DNA of 64,000 nucleotides from Desulfosporosinus acididurans. Its GTDB lineage: Bacteria; Bacillota; Desulfitobacteriia; Desulfitobacteriales; Desulfitobacteriaceae. Location of the stretch: positions 62,001 through 126,000 of the forward strand of contig NZ_LDZY01000010.1 in assembly GCF_001029285.1 (NCBI RefSeq), read 5' to 3'. Shown one piece after another: positions 44,089-53,386 of this stretch. The first letter of the stretch is position 1. The number at the start of each line of letters is the position of its first letter. The position numbers and the translations under genes are program-made. Under the pieces are notes generated by a model that saw only the letters and a program-made list of their open reading frames with translations, had not been told where the DNA came from and did no database searches.

Positions 44089-44855
44089 CCCTGATATAAA
44101 TTCAAGAGCCAGGTCATATCGATATTGAAGAGGTGAGAAACAGCTTCACCAAAAAATGGTACGGTAAGTATTAAAATAATAAGTCCAAAGATGACCTTTA
44201 CGGGAAAAACAACGGAAAAAATATTAAATTGGGGCACGGTTCTCATCAAAAGGCCCACCCCGATATCTGAAACAACAAGGGCCCCAAACACAGGCAAAGC
44301 GATTTGAGCGGATAAAGAGAAAACATGAGCAACAAGACCGGCGAAATAGAGATAATCAATAGGCAGTTTTGACGGGTTAAGAGGAATGTAGGCATAACTC
44401 TTGACCATAGCCGCAATCAAATAATGATGAGCATTCGTCGCTAATAAAAGCATCGTAGCCAGGATCATTTGAAAGTTGCCCGTCAGAGGGCTTTGTGCTC
44501 CATAAACCGGGTCAATGGCTGAAGCCATCGAAAAACCCATCTGAAAATCTATAAGCTGCCCTGCACCCTGGAAAATGGCAGTTAGTAAATAAACAACATA
44601 GCCAATGACCAGTCCCACAAAAATTTCCTTCATAACGACTGCAATATAAGGTAATAGTTCACTGGGAATTGTCGGATGGGTGGCAAAGATCAAGGGATAG
44701 ACAATCACTGTAAAACAACCCGCCAAACTGAGCCTGATAAATGTCGGGACACCTCTGGCGCCAAACACAGGAGCCAAGATTATCATTCCGGCCCAACGGG
44801 AAAGAATCAGTAAAAATAAGGAGAGGTTCCATTGGAGAATTTGCGCTAGACTCAA
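44076..44855 (-). CDS. fliR: Flagellar export gate protein FliR
   Basis: 259 residues from TTG. Six membrane helices are visible, with the family segment LIGLVIGYVVYLLTAIFQGAGQLIDFQMGFSMASAIDP-like region present as VGLVIGYVVYLLTAIFQ. It forms the export gate core with FliP and FliQ. It overlaps flhB by 13 bases. Confidence 0.95.
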   Translation of the reverse strand: MSLAQILQWNLSLFLLILSRWAGMIILAPVFGARGVPTFIRLSLAGCFTVIVYPLIFATHPTIPSELLPYIAVVMKEIFVGLVIGYVVYLLTAIFQGAGQLIDFQMGFSMASAIDPVYGAQSPLTGNFQMILATMLLLATNAHHYLIAAMVKSYAYIPLNPSKLPIDYLYFAGLVAHVFSLSAQIALPVFGALVVSDIGVGLLMRTVPQFNIFSVVFPVKVIFGLIILILTVPFFGEAVSHLFNIDMTWLLNLYQGWKQ

Positions 44856-44893
44856 TTTCTTCCCTCCTGTGTCAAGACGCTATTTTAAAGGTT

Positions 44894-45166
44894 CTATAAA
44901 TTCCCAAATGAAGCCAGCTGATTCAGCAAGTTTGTGGTGAAGGCTGTAATGACGGACAACATCCAAGGACCCAGTATAAGAAGAATGGCAACTACAGCAA
45001 TTACTTTAGGAATAAAGGAAAGGGTTTGTTCCTGAATTTGAGTCATAGACTGAAAGATGCTGACTAATAGGCCTACAATCAAGCTGGCACCAAGAACAGG
45101 TCCGCCCACGAGAATCACTGTTCCCAGAGCTTCTTTGGCTAAATATAGCACTGTATTCTGACTCAC
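44894..45166 (-). CDS. fliQ: Flagellar export gate protein FliQ
   Basis: 90 residues with two membrane helices (AKEALGTVILVGGPVLGASL and VIAVVAILLILGPWMLSVI) and the family sequence FQSMTQIQEQTLSFIPK between them. It is part of the FliPQR helical gate. It lies between fliP and fliR. Confidence 0.96.
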   Translation of the reverse strand: MSQNTVLYLAKEALGTVILVGGPVLGASLIVGLLVSIFQSMTQIQEQTLSFIPKVIAVVAILLILGPWMLSVITAFTTNLLNQLASFGNL

Positions 45167-45184
45167 ATCACGTTCTCCTTTTCC

Positions 45185-45952
45185 TTATTTGAAACTGGTC
45201 ACCAGGGACTGCACTACTAAATGCCAGCCATCCACGAGAACAAATAGGAGTATTTTAAAAGGCAATGAGATCATCATCGGGGGCAGCATCATCATGCCGA
45301 TAGACATGAGAGTACTTGAAACGATCATATCGATAACCATAAAGGGAATAAAGATCGCAAATCCCATCTGAAAAGCTGTCTTTAATTCGCTGATAACAAA
45401 AGCAGGAATGAGAACATATGTCGGAATATCGCGATACGTTTTAGGACGCTCCATTTTAGCCAGCCCTACGAAAAGTTCCAAATCCTTTTCCCGCGTCTGC
45501 TTAAACATGAAATCTCTTAAGGGCTCCTCAGCTTTGGTTAAAGCTTCAGTTTGGGTGATCTGATTTTTCATATAGGGCTGAATGGCATTCGTATTGATCT
45601 GATTCCAGGTCGGAGCCATCACAAAGAAGGACAGGAATAAAGCCAAACCCACTAAAACCTGGTTGGGAGGGAGCTGCTGGGTCCCCAGAGCATTTCGGAC
45701 AAAGGACAACACGATTATAATGCGTGTAAATGAGGTCATCAGCATGAGAATTGACGGTGCCAGCGTCAAGACTGTCAAGGCCATCAATAATTGCAGAGAT
45801 GTCCCCATTTGCTGTGAGGTAGACGTTCCAAGATCCAAGGTAACTCCAGCCGCAAAAACATTTTGGGGATCCGCCAACATCCCCATCCCCAAAGCTAAGC
45901 CTAATGGAATTCCCCACTTAAACAGTTTCTGAAATCTGCTTGAAGAATGCAT
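45185..45952 (-). CDS. fliP: Flagellar export gate protein FliP
   Basis: 255 residues with a cleavable-looking signal (LGLALGMGMLADPQNVFAAG). The FliP core is ILMLMTSFTRIIIVLSFVRNALG, VLVGLALFLSFFVMAP and FIPFMVIDMIVSSTLMSIGMMMLPP. FliP is the main component of the export gate. It shares one base with the fliO stop codon. Confidence 0.97.
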   Translation of the reverse strand: MHSSSRFQKLFKWGIPLGLALGMGMLADPQNVFAAGVTLDLGTSTSQQMGTSLQLLMALTVLTLAPSILMLMTSFTRIIIVLSFVRNALGTQQLPPNQVLVGLALFLSFFVMAPTWNQINTNAIQPYMKNQITQTEALTKAEEPLRDFMFKQTREKDLELFVGLAKMERPKTYRDIPTYVLIPAFVISELKTAFQMGFAIFIPFMVIDMIVSSTLMSIGMMMLPPMMISLPFKILLFVLVDGWHLVVQSLVTSFK

Positions 45953-46422
45953 TATTTTTCGTCCTCCTCAAGCAAACGGTCTAATTCTTCCGGAAAAATC
46001 CCCTTCCGGCGGAGATGTCTTCTTCGCCAAAGTTTGGCCAAATTCATAATCCAACCCTCAACTTTTTCAACAGGGCGTGAAGCTATCTCTTCCAAAATTT
46101 CTGCAGCAACCTCAGGATCATTAATCTCACTCAGCTTAAGGAGATGATGATCTGATCCCCCCAAGACCTGTAATTGACCTGCAATTTCGACTAAGTATAA
46201 GCTTTGTTGTCCACTTAAGACCTGACGGTCAAGAACCCTAGCCCAAGGAGCATTGAGGCTTCGAATCTTCGCCTGGTTGAGACGGCGAATGATCCAAAGT
46301 GATACGAGCAAGATTAAAAGGAAAACCACAAACGTTCCTATAAGCCCCCACCAAGAGGAGCCGGCTTGTGCTACAGGCGTAATGCTGCCACTCGAAGGAA
46401 ACGATTGGTCTTGATTGAACAT
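45952..46422 (-). CDS. fliO: Flagellar protein FliO
   Basis: 156 residues: a short polar N-terminus, one membrane helix (WGLIGTFVVFLLILLVSLWII) and a cytoplasmic domain with RVLDRQVLSGQQSLYLVEIAGQLQVLGGSDHHLLKL, the FliO core. FliO helps assemble FliP. The order cheY-fliO-fliP agrees. The C-terminal basic/acidic tail is longer than in some homologues. Confidence 0.88.
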   Translation of the reverse strand: MFNQDQSFPSSGSITPVAQAGSSWWGLIGTFVVFLLILLVSLWIIRRLNQAKIRSLNAPWARVLDRQVLSGQQSLYLVEIAGQLQVLGGSDHHLLKLSEINDPEVAAEILEEIASRPVEKVEGWIMNLAKLWRRRHLRRKGIFPEELDRLLEEDEK

Positions 46423-46424
46423 GA

Positions 46425-46784
46425 CTATTTCAACGCCTTTGTGACAGCCTCAATAACACGATCAGCTTGAAAGGGCTTGACGACAAAATCTTTAGCCCCG
46501 GACTGAATTGCTTCGATAACCATAGACTGTTGGCCCATAGCGCTGCACATAATGATCTTCGCCTTCGGATCCCGCTTAACGATTTCTTTAACCGCCTGAA
46601 GTCCATCCATTTCCGGCATTGTAATGTCCATAATCGTTAAATCCGGTTGCAGTTCCATATACTTTTCCACGGCAATAGCCCCATTTTCTGCCTCACCGGC
46701 TACGGTGACCCCATTCTTGGTCAAAATATCCTTCAACATCATACGCATAAAAGCAGCATCATCAACGATCATTACAGAACTCAC
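46425..46784 (-). CDS. cheY: Chemotaxis response regulator CheY
   Basis: 119 residues, one receiver domain. The acidic pocket is Asp8-Asp9 (IVDDAAFMR), the phospho-acceptor Asp53 (TIMDITMPEMDG), and the lysine in VVKPF near 103. Phospho-CheY binds FliM and FliY. It sits between fliY and fliO as in Bacillus. The start is GTG behind AAAGGAGG. Confidence 0.95.
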   Translation of the reverse strand: MSSVMIVDDAAFMRMMLKDILTKNGVTVAGEAENGAIAVEKYMELQPDLTIMDITMPEMDGLQAVKEIVKRDPKAKIIMCSAMGQQSMVIEAIQSGAKDFVVKPFQADRVIEAVTKALK

Positions 46785-46899
46785 ACAATTTTCCTCCTTT
46801 AAACTTCTAACAGTTTACTATAATTAGAGACATAACTTTTCATTTTATGGATTAACCATTCCAACAGTATGCAGTAACGGCATATCATAATGCTCTAGC

Positions 46900-48096
46900 C
46901 TAAGAGTTCAGTGAAATCCTTTCCGTTGGCTGAACAATATCGGTAATACGAATACCAAAGGTTTCATTAACGACAACCACTTCACATTTTGCGATCAGCT
47001 TACCATTGACAATCATATCTACTGCTTCTCCAGCCAAGCGGTCAAGTTCGACGACTGACCCAGGACCCATTTCCAGAATCTCCTTAATCGTTTTTTTCGT
47101 TCGTCCCAATTCCACGCTGATTTGCAGCGGCACATCGAGAATCAAATTTAGATTTTCAGGCTGCTTCGACATAACACCCTGCTGTAAAGGTGCAAACTGA
47201 ACCGGTTGAACAGGGGTCTGGCTTCTAGTTTGAGGATTAGGTTGTCCACCCCCATAAGGCGGATAGCCCCCCGGCGGATATGCAGCTTCATAAGAGGGTG
47301 GTGATGGCGGTGACTGTGGTGACAACGGGGGAACTTGGGCGAATTCCTGGTTGGGCATGCTCTGCTGAGGAGGGGCTGGTTGTGAGGCCGCTGCCGCTGC
47401 AGCATCACCGTTCATGGCAGCCATTAACTTGTTAACCATCCCTTGAGCAACACTCAGAGGAATTACTTGAATTAACGTACTGTCGATAACATCTTCAACG
47501 ATCATCCGGAAGGAAATCCGCACAAGAGGTTCATCAGGACTTAAGGTATCATGAATGACATCCTTATCTGCCGACAAATCATTCAGTACTAAGTCAGGAG
47601 GAGTAATGTCGACGGTCGCTTTAAACATTGTCGACATGGAGGTGGCTGCAGACCCCATCATCTGATTCATAGCCTCTGAAATTCCGCTGATTTGCAGGTC
47701 TGATAAGCCGGGGGTTGGGTTTTTTCCGTCTCCGCCCATCATTAAGTCTACTATTACTGAACCATCTTGCTGAGAGAGAATCAAGAGGTTGGAACCCTCG
47801 ATCCCCTCTTTATACTTGACATTACAAATCACGGAGGGAACAGGATAATCTTTCATAATCTGTTCCGAAGTTGTAATATCAACTTTCGGTGTTGTAATAT
47901 CAACCTTTTTGCCTAAGAGCAACGATAACGTTGTCGCTGCCGTACCCATGGAGATGTTGGCAATTTCGCCAAGGGTATCCTTTTCCATGTCGTTTAAAGT
48001 ATCTTCAGGCGGCTTTTGATCAGAACTCGAATCGAGATCTAAAGTCCCCTGCAGCAACGCGTTAATCTCTTCTTGAGAGAGAATCTCATTCCCCAT
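46900..48096 (-). CDS. fliY: Flagellar switch phosphatase FliY (FliN-type C-terminus)
   Basis: 398 residues in three parts. The N-terminus (MGNEILSQEEINALLQGTLD) resembles the FliM CheY-binding peptide. A CheC-like middle domain has two phosphatase helices (LGEIANISMGTAATTLSLL and ISEAMNQMMGSAATSM). After a Pro/Gln/Tyr-rich linker of about 85 residues comes the FliN/SpoA domain (LNLILDVPLQISVELGRTKKTI). FliY both builds the C ring and dephosphorylates CheY. The start overlaps the fliM end. Confidence 0.95.
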   Translation of the reverse strand: MGNEILSQEEINALLQGTLDLDSSSDQKPPEDTLNDMEKDTLGEIANISMGTAATTLSLLLGKKVDITTPKVDITTSEQIMKDYPVPSVICNVKYKEGIEGSNLLILSQQDGSVIVDLMMGGDGKNPTPGLSDLQISGISEAMNQMMGSAATSMSTMFKATVDITPPDLVLNDLSADKDVIHDTLSPDEPLVRISFRMIVEDVIDSTLIQVIPLSVAQGMVNKLMAAMNGDAAAAAASQPAPPQQSMPNQEFAQVPPLSPQSPPSPPSYEAAYPPGGYPPYGGGQPNPQTRSQTPVQPVQFAPLQQGVMSKQPENLNLILDVPLQISVELGRTKKTIKEILEMGPGSVVELDRLAGEAVDMIVNGKLIAKCEVVVVNETFGIRITDIVQPTERISLNS

Positions 48097-49084
48097 CTTC
48101 TTCCCTTCCTTCCTCTACGACTTCAGTAATCTGAACAGCGAGATGGTCTCCGTTTAGTCCTGGATTAGACTTGAATTTCATGTACTTTCCAACATAGATT
48201 GGAAGCGGCTCCGCCACAGCCTGCCGGAGAGGGATTACGTCCCCTACAGCTAGTTCAAGGAGATCCCGCACCAGAATCTCGGAGTGGCCCAAAAATGCCA
48301 CAACATCCACCTTGGCCCATTCGATTTTTTTACGAATAGCAGCGATTTGTTCCGGAGAGCTGACTTTAGCCTTCGTGGAGAAGAGGAAATAGGTACTCAA
48401 CTTTTCCAAGATAGATTCAAGTACCAAATAGGGTAAACACACTTCAATCATCCCTACTGTATCGCCCACAGTAACTTCAATAGTGACTAAAACAACCATT
48501 TCGTTAGGAGCAACGATTTGCACAAACTGCGGATTGGGCTCCATGGCGATGAATTGCGGTTTCAATTCATAAACTTCAGCCCAAGCCTCCTCGGTTAGAT
48601 TGATCATATGGGTAAGGCGGTGTTCGACAAGAGTCTTCTCAATTTCTGTTAAATCTCTGTTTTTTTCAACTTCCTGGCCTTGTCCTCCCAGGATTCGATC
48701 CACAATGGTGAAAGCAAGTGAAGGGCTTACTTCCATCAAAACAGTTCCCTCCAACGGTTCCAAGGTAAAAATCCCCATAACTGTCGGGCTTGGTAAAGAA
48801 CGTATGAATTCATCGTAAGTGATTTGTTCAATGGAAAGAACTTTACTTTCAATGGGCGAATGCAAGTTTCCGGAAAGATAGTTCGTCAGTGCGCGACAAT
48901 AATTTTCATGAATGTTTTGGAGGGAATGAATCTGATCCTTTGAAAACTTATTCGGACGCTTAAAATCGTACACTCGAACCTTTTTCGTATTATCAGTTGA
49001 CCGCATCTCTTCAGCGCTCAATTGTCCATCTGACAGTGCACTCAACAAAGCATCAATTTCGCTTTGGGATAAGACGTCTCCCAT
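48086..49084 (-). CDS. fliM: Flagellar motor switch protein FliM
   Basis: 332 residues: N-terminal CheY-binding peptide LSQSEIDALLSAL, CheC-like middle domain and C-terminal SpoA domain (VDVVAFLGHSEILVRDLLELAVGDVIPL). KVRVYDFKRPNKFSKDQI is a FliM signature. It forms the rotor switch with FliG and FliY. fliY overlaps its end by 11 bases. Confidence 0.97.
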   Translation of the reverse strand: MGDVLSQSEIDALLSALSDGQLSAEEMRSTDNTKKVRVYDFKRPNKFSKDQIHSLQNIHENYCRALTNYLSGNLHSPIESKVLSIEQITYDEFIRSLPSPTVMGIFTLEPLEGTVLMEVSPSLAFTIVDRILGGQGQEVEKNRDLTEIEKTLVEHRLTHMINLTEEAWAEVYELKPQFIAMEPNPQFVQIVAPNEMVVLVTIEVTVGDTVGMIEVCLPYLVLESILEKLSTYFLFSTKAKVSSPEQIAAIRKKIEWAKVDVVAFLGHSEILVRDLLELAVGDVIPLRQAVAEPLPIYVGKYMKFKSNPGLNGDHLAVQITEVVEEGREEDGE

Positions 49085-49120
49085 CGAATTCCCCCTCTCA
49101 AAAAGAATCGTTGTATTTAT

Positions 49121-49561
49121 TTACTGCTGATAAACTATTTTCTCAAATAAAACATCGGTAATTTCATTATTAGCAACTCCATTGAGTTTCTTCAATAATT
49201 CCGCTTTTAACTTCGTTAAATTCTCAGGAGTTTGCACATCGGCAAGAGGTCTATTCAATAATACCGAGTTGACTTTATCATTTAAAATCGCAGTTTTAGC
49301 CTTTAGATCTGTCAATGCTTTAGCGTCCACAACTTCCAGCGTAATAGTTGTTCTAAGAATGGCACCGCCTTGCAAATTAATTAACAGCTCACCGAGAGAT
49401 AGCAGCGGCCCGTCTTGTTTTGGTTGACTTACCTTGGCAGTACTTTGAGTTTTAAAGATCGTTTTCTGAGCTAGGATTGTCCCGCCTACACCGATTCCTG
49501 ACCCCAGGAGAACGGCTATAATGATGAAAATCAGGGTTTTTCGATTCATTAACTTAATCAC
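49121..49561 (-). CDS. fliL: Flagellar basal-body-associated protein FliL
   Basis: 146 residues with one membrane helix (TLIFIIIAVLLGSGIGVGG) and a periplasmic-type FliL domain (LGELLINLQGGAILRTTITLEV with a terminal VLFEKIVYQQ). FliL supports the stator ring. The start GTG overlaps the flbD stop. No motAB genes lie beside it, which is unusual for this group. Confidence 0.9.
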   Translation of the reverse strand: MIKLMNRKTLIFIIIAVLLGSGIGVGGTILAQKTIFKTQSTAKVSQPKQDGPLLSLGELLINLQGGAILRTTITLEVVDAKALTDLKAKTAILNDKVNSVLLNRPLADVQTPENLTKLKAELLKKLNGVANNEITDVLFEKIVYQQ

Positions 49562-49758
49562 TCCTCAATCATTGGAAACTGTTGACAATTACGCCGAAAC
49601 TCAATGATACGTTCAATCAGAACCTTGATACTCTCAGATACCACGAATTTATTTCCACCCGTCAACGTAATAACCGTATCCGGAGTTTCTTCCATCGTTT
49701 CTATCAAGTCGCAATTTAAGGCAAAGACTTTGCCGTTTAAGCGCGTGACATAAATCAT
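49558..49758 (-). CDS. flbD: FlbD family flagellar protein (SwrD type)
   Basis: 66 residues of the FlbD/SwrD family beginning MIYVTRLNGKVFALNCDLIETMEETPDTVITLTGG. In Bacillus SwrD raises motor power by acting on stators. It lies between fliJ and fliL with a four-base overlap. The motAB genes usually found after it are absent. Confidence 0.9.
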   Translation of the reverse strand: MIYVTRLNGKVFALNCDLIETMEETPDTVITLTGGNKFVVSESIKVLIERIIEFRRNCQQFPMIEE

Positions 49759-49773
49759 AGCTTCATCCTTCCA

Positions 49774-50250
49774 TTAGCACTGTAGAGAATGCTTTTTCTG
49801 CTGCCAGTGAAGAATCTGGCCTGTTTCATCGAGGATTTTTTGTTCCTTAAGTAATTCTTTCTGCAGAAACACCTTAAGTTGTTTCTCTTTCAGGCGCCGG
49901 AATTTCTCCGCTTCACGATGCGCCTCGATCAAAATAAGTCGCGTCTTCTCCACGATCTCTTCTTGTTCTAATTTCTCTGCTTCGCGTTTTTTTAGCCGGC
50001 TTCGCTGTTCAAAAACAAAGTTCTGCCAAATCGCTAAATCTTCCGGTGAGTGCATTCCTGCACTCCTCTGACCTTCTAAAGCATTATTAAAGATATCTCG
50101 CTGAGCTGTCAAGGCATCGACGCAAGCTTGCCAGCGCTGCATCTCTTGTGCAAACTCCCGCTTAGCCATGTCGAGCAATTGATCGGCAAGGCGTTGACTT
50201 GCCTCAAAACGAAAATGGAATCGGGCCACTTTCTTCACCCTTTCAGCCAA
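49774..50250 (-). CDS. fliJ: Flagellar export protein FliJ
   Basis: 158 residues, from TTG, almost entirely coiled coil (FRFEASQRLADQLLDMAKREFAQEM, then many Glu/Lys/Arg heptads). FliJ joins the FliI ATPase to the FlhA ring. It follows fliI by two bases. Sequence identity within the family is low, so the call relies on the coil pattern and position. Confidence 0.85.
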   Translation of the reverse strand: MAERVKKVARFHFRFEASQRLADQLLDMAKREFAQEMQRWQACVDALTAQRDIFNNALEGQRSAGMHSPEDLAIWQNFVFEQRSRLKKREAEKLEQEEIVEKTRLILIEAHREAEKFRRLKEKQLKVFLQKELLKEQKILDETGQILHWQQKKHSLQC

Positions 50251-50252
50251 TG

Positions 50253-51560
50253 TTAATCTTGGGCATAAATGGTCTCGAGGTGCTGAAGCATATCCTTAAA
50301 TTCGCACGTCTCGCTGACATCTTGTCGAGTAAAGTCTTGAATCCGATCTATATGTGCAACAGCAGAATCAATTTTGGGATTGCTCCCTGAAGTGTACGCT
50401 CCAATATCAATCAGATCCTTAGCATCACGGTAAACAGCCAAATGTTCCCGCAATTTTGAGGCTAACTCCTTATGGATGGGGCTGGCCACATCATTCATAA
50501 CCCGGCTAACCGATTGTAAAATATCAATGGCAGGATAATGATTTTGCATAGCCATTTCCCGTGTTAATACGATATGTCCGTCAAGAATTCCGCGCACAGA
50601 ATCAGCAATAGGCTCATTATGATCGTCTCCGTCAACCAACACTGTATAAATTCCCGTAATACTCCCCTTCTCTGACATCCCCGATCGTTCTAATAATTTA
50701 GGCAGGAGTGCAAAGACTGAAGGGGGATATCCCCGAGTTGCAGGGGGTTCACCGACAGTAAGCCCCACTTCCCGCTGAGCCATAGCAAAGCGGGTTACAG
50801 AATCCATCATTAAGAGTACGTCCTTGCCTCGATCACGAAAATATTCAGCAACTGCTGTAGCAGTAAAAGCAGCCTTTAAGCGGACTAAAGCCGGTTGATC
50901 CGACGTTGCCACGATAATTACAGATCGCGCCAGACCTTCAGGTCCTAAATCTTTTTCGATAAAATCCCGCAATTCTCGGCCACGTTCTCCTACCAGAGCA
51001 ATGACATTAACATCGGCTGCAGTATTCCTTGCCATCATGCCCAGCAAGGTACTTTTGCCTACGCCGGAACCTGCAAAAATTCCCATCCGCTGACCGCGGC
51101 CAATAGTGAGCAACCCATCAATGGCTCTGACGCCGACACTAAGGATATCAGTAATTCGCGGACGCAGGAGAGCATTTGGCGGCCTATTCTGCAAAGGATA
51201 CGGGGTTTCAGTCTTAAGCGGCCGGCCATCAATGGGCTGCCCCAATCCATCGAGAATTCGTCCCAAAAGTTCAGGGCCCACTGAAACTGTCAGCCTTTGC
51301 CTTTGAGGAATCACACGATCACCCGGAGCAATCCCTTCCAGTTCTCCTAGAGGCATAAGAAGAACGGTTGAGTCCCGAAAGCCAACAACCTCAGCTGGAA
51401 TCTCCTGTCCGCTGTAAGTGAGGATATGGCAATATTCGCCGACACTTACTCTTGGGCCGGCCGACTCAATCATCAGGCCCACAATTTTGGAAACTCTTCC
51501 TTGAGCCGAGATTGGGTCAAGCTGCTCCACCTTTTGAGTCATTAAGGTCCAGGCTCCCAT
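50253..51560 (-). CDS. fliI: Flagellar export ATPase FliI
   Basis: 435 residues of the F1-ATPase-like flagellar ATPase. Walker A AGSGVGKS is at about 163-170, Walker B VLLMMDSVTRFA is near 245, and the FliI signature GEPPATRGYPPSVFALLPKLLERSG follows. It powers or times substrate unloading at the export gate. It overlaps the fliH reading frame by 44 bases. Confidence 0.96.
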   Translation of the reverse strand: MGAWTLMTQKVEQLDPISAQGRVSKIVGLMIESAGPRVSVGEYCHILTYSGQEIPAEVVGFRDSTVLLMPLGELEGIAPGDRVIPQRQRLTVSVGPELLGRILDGLGQPIDGRPLKTETPYPLQNRPPNALLRPRITDILSVGVRAIDGLLTIGRGQRMGIFAGSGVGKSTLLGMMARNTAADVNVIALVGERGRELRDFIEKDLGPEGLARSVIIVATSDQPALVRLKAAFTATAVAEYFRDRGKDVLLMMDSVTRFAMAQREVGLTVGEPPATRGYPPSVFALLPKLLERSGMSEKGSITGIYTVLVDGDDHNEPIADSVRGILDGHIVLTREMAMQNHYPAIDILQSVSRVMNDVASPIHKELASKLREHLAVYRDAKDLIDIGAYTSGSNPKIDSAVAHIDRIQDFTRQDVSETCEFKDMLQHLETIYAQD

Positions 51561-52380
51561 ACTTGAACTCCTCTCGTAAGGTGTGCTCTAATTTATCTAA
51601 TTGAGCGTTTAGCCGGGCATCAAAGATCCCTTCTTGACACTCCAGGAAACAATCGCCTTGTGTTAACGATTCATCAGCAGTCCAAGGACAAGGTAATTGA
51701 TATTCCTGAAGCCAGCCGGCATCCTCTTTCGCCACATGTAGCATCCATCCTTGGCGTTCCTGTGGCAAGAGGGTGAGAGCTTGAATCGTGCTTAGCATTT
51801 TCTCCGGCTCGACTGCCAAGGTCGATCTTACAATTCGTTCAGCAATTTTTATCGCCAAATGCAGCAGCTCTGCATCAACTTTGGCATATTCCTCTTGGAC
51901 TGCATGCTGAGCCATCTGCAAAAACATAGTTGCACTTTTGGAGAAACGGCTCCCCTCGGCCAGTCCTTCAGACATCCCTGCTTGATACCCTTCAGCTTTA
52001 GCCGCAGGATAGACTTCAGCCCTTACTGACTCTCTAACCTCTGAGCGTAAACGTTCCACGTCATTTTGAGCTTGGGATCGAATAGTCTCAGCATCGGCCT
52101 CAGCCTGCTTCAGTATCTCTTGAGCTTCAGCGTCTGCCTTAGCCTTAATCTCCTGAGCTTCCTTTTTTGCTTGGTCCAGCGATACCACAATAACTTCCTG
52201 CGTTTCAGACGAAAGGGAAGACTCCAGAAGCTCATCTTGAGACGTATTCAGGTCAGTCAAGTCATTACTTGATTCTTTTGGCATAGGATCAGCTTGTACA
52301 ACTTTCGGAGTCCATTTCACAAGATGTGGCGTAGATACCTCGACATCCCAACTTTTTACGACGCCCGTTTTAGTAAACAA
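51517..52380 (-). CDS. fliH: Flagellar assembly protein FliH
   Basis: 287 residues from TTG overlapping the fliG end by 11 bases. A variable N-terminal third precedes a long coiled coil (KKEAQEIKAKADAEAQEILK and following). The C-terminal FliH domain has LHLAIKIAERIVRSTLAVEP. FliH is the stator-like regulator of FliI. The long overlap with fliI (44 bases) suggests coupled translation. Confidence 0.88.
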   Translation of the reverse strand: MFTKTGVVKSWDVEVSTPHLVKWTPKVVQADPMPKESSNDLTDLNTSQDELLESSLSSETQEVIVVSLDQAKKEAQEIKAKADAEAQEILKQAEADAETIRSQAQNDVERLRSEVRESVRAEVYPAAKAEGYQAGMSEGLAEGSRFSKSATMFLQMAQHAVQEEYAKVDAELLHLAIKIAERIVRSTLAVEPEKMLSTIQALTLLPQERQGWMLHVAKEDAGWLQEYQLPCPWTADESLTQGDCFLECQEGIFDARLNAQLDKLEHTLREEFKYGSLDLNDSKGGAA

Positions 52381-53386
52381 TTTCGTCTGCGCCTCCTCTT
52401 GAAATAACGATTGCGCCGCTCTCTTCCAGTTTGCGAATTACTTTAACAATACGCTGCTGAGCTTCTTCGACATCCCGCAGTCGAACCGGACCCATGAATT
52501 CCATATCTTCCCGCAGCATCTGTCCGGCCCTTGAGGACATATTGCCCATAACCTTTTCCACGACTTCAGGATTGCTCCCTTTCAGCGCCAATCCCAAGTC
52601 TTTTGTATCTACTTCACGCAGTACCATCTGAATACCGCGATCATCAAGGGTAATAATATCTTCAAAGACAAACATTTGTCGTTTGATTTGTTCCGCTAAC
52701 TCCGGATCGTCTTGTTCCAAAGCATCCATAACCACTTTAACCGTTCCGGGGTCAGTCCGGTTGAGAACATCAACAATATTTTGGATACCGCCGGAACTTG
52801 TATAATCTGTCGGGGCCAGACTGGAAATCTTCCGTTCCAGAACTTTCTCGATTTCTTTGAGCACGTCAGGACTCGTCCGGCCCATAATCGCGATTCTCTT
52901 CGCCACATCGGCCTGTCTCTCTTGGTTAAGACTAGCCAGCAAGGTTGCCGCTTTATCGACAGGAAGATGGGTCATAATGAGGGCAATAGTTTGAGGATGC
53001 TCGCCTTGGATAAAGGAGAACAGTTGTTTCGGATCTGTCCTCCGCACCAAGTCAAAAGGACGCATTTTCAGATTACTTGCCAAGCGGCTGATAATCTCAT
53101 TGGCTTTTGGCTCTCCAAGAGCCCGTTCCAATACTTCCCGCGCGTAATCCACTCCCCCGTAAGAAATATAATCATTTGCCAAACACATCTGATGAAATTC
53201 CTCAATAACATTATCCCGCTGTTCCGGAGTGATTTTACCCACATTGGACATTTCTAACGTTAATTTTTCAATTTCTAATTCATTAAGATTTTGAACTATT
53301 TTGGCAGAATTCTGTGAACCTAAAGAAATCATCAGAATTGCTGCTTTTTGGATTCCCGTTAAAGGCTGTGCTTGAGCCATTGTCAT
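52370..53386 (-). CDS. fliG: Flagellar motor switch protein FliG
   Basis: 338 residues with the FliG N, middle and C domains. The middle has PFDLVRRTDPKQLFSFIQGEHPQTIALIMTHL with the EHPQ motif. The C-terminal torque helix is MSSRAGQMLREDMEFMGPVRLRDVEEAQQ with the conserved charged residues. FliG couples to the stators and to the MS ring. The ATG is next to the fliF stop. Confidence 0.97.
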   Translation of the reverse strand: MTMAQAQPLTGIQKAAILMISLGSQNSAKIVQNLNELEIEKLTLEMSNVGKITPEQRDNVIEEFHQMCLANDYISYGGVDYAREVLERALGEPKANEIISRLASNLKMRPFDLVRRTDPKQLFSFIQGEHPQTIALIMTHLPVDKAATLLASLNQERQADVAKRIAIMGRTSPDVLKEIEKVLERKISSLAPTDYTSSGGIQNIVDVLNRTDPGTVKVVMDALEQDDPELAEQIKRQMFVFEDIITLDDRGIQMVLREVDTKDLGLALKGSNPEVVEKVMGNMSSRAGQMLREDMEFMGPVRLRDVEEAQQRIVKVIRKLEESGAIVISRGGADEIVY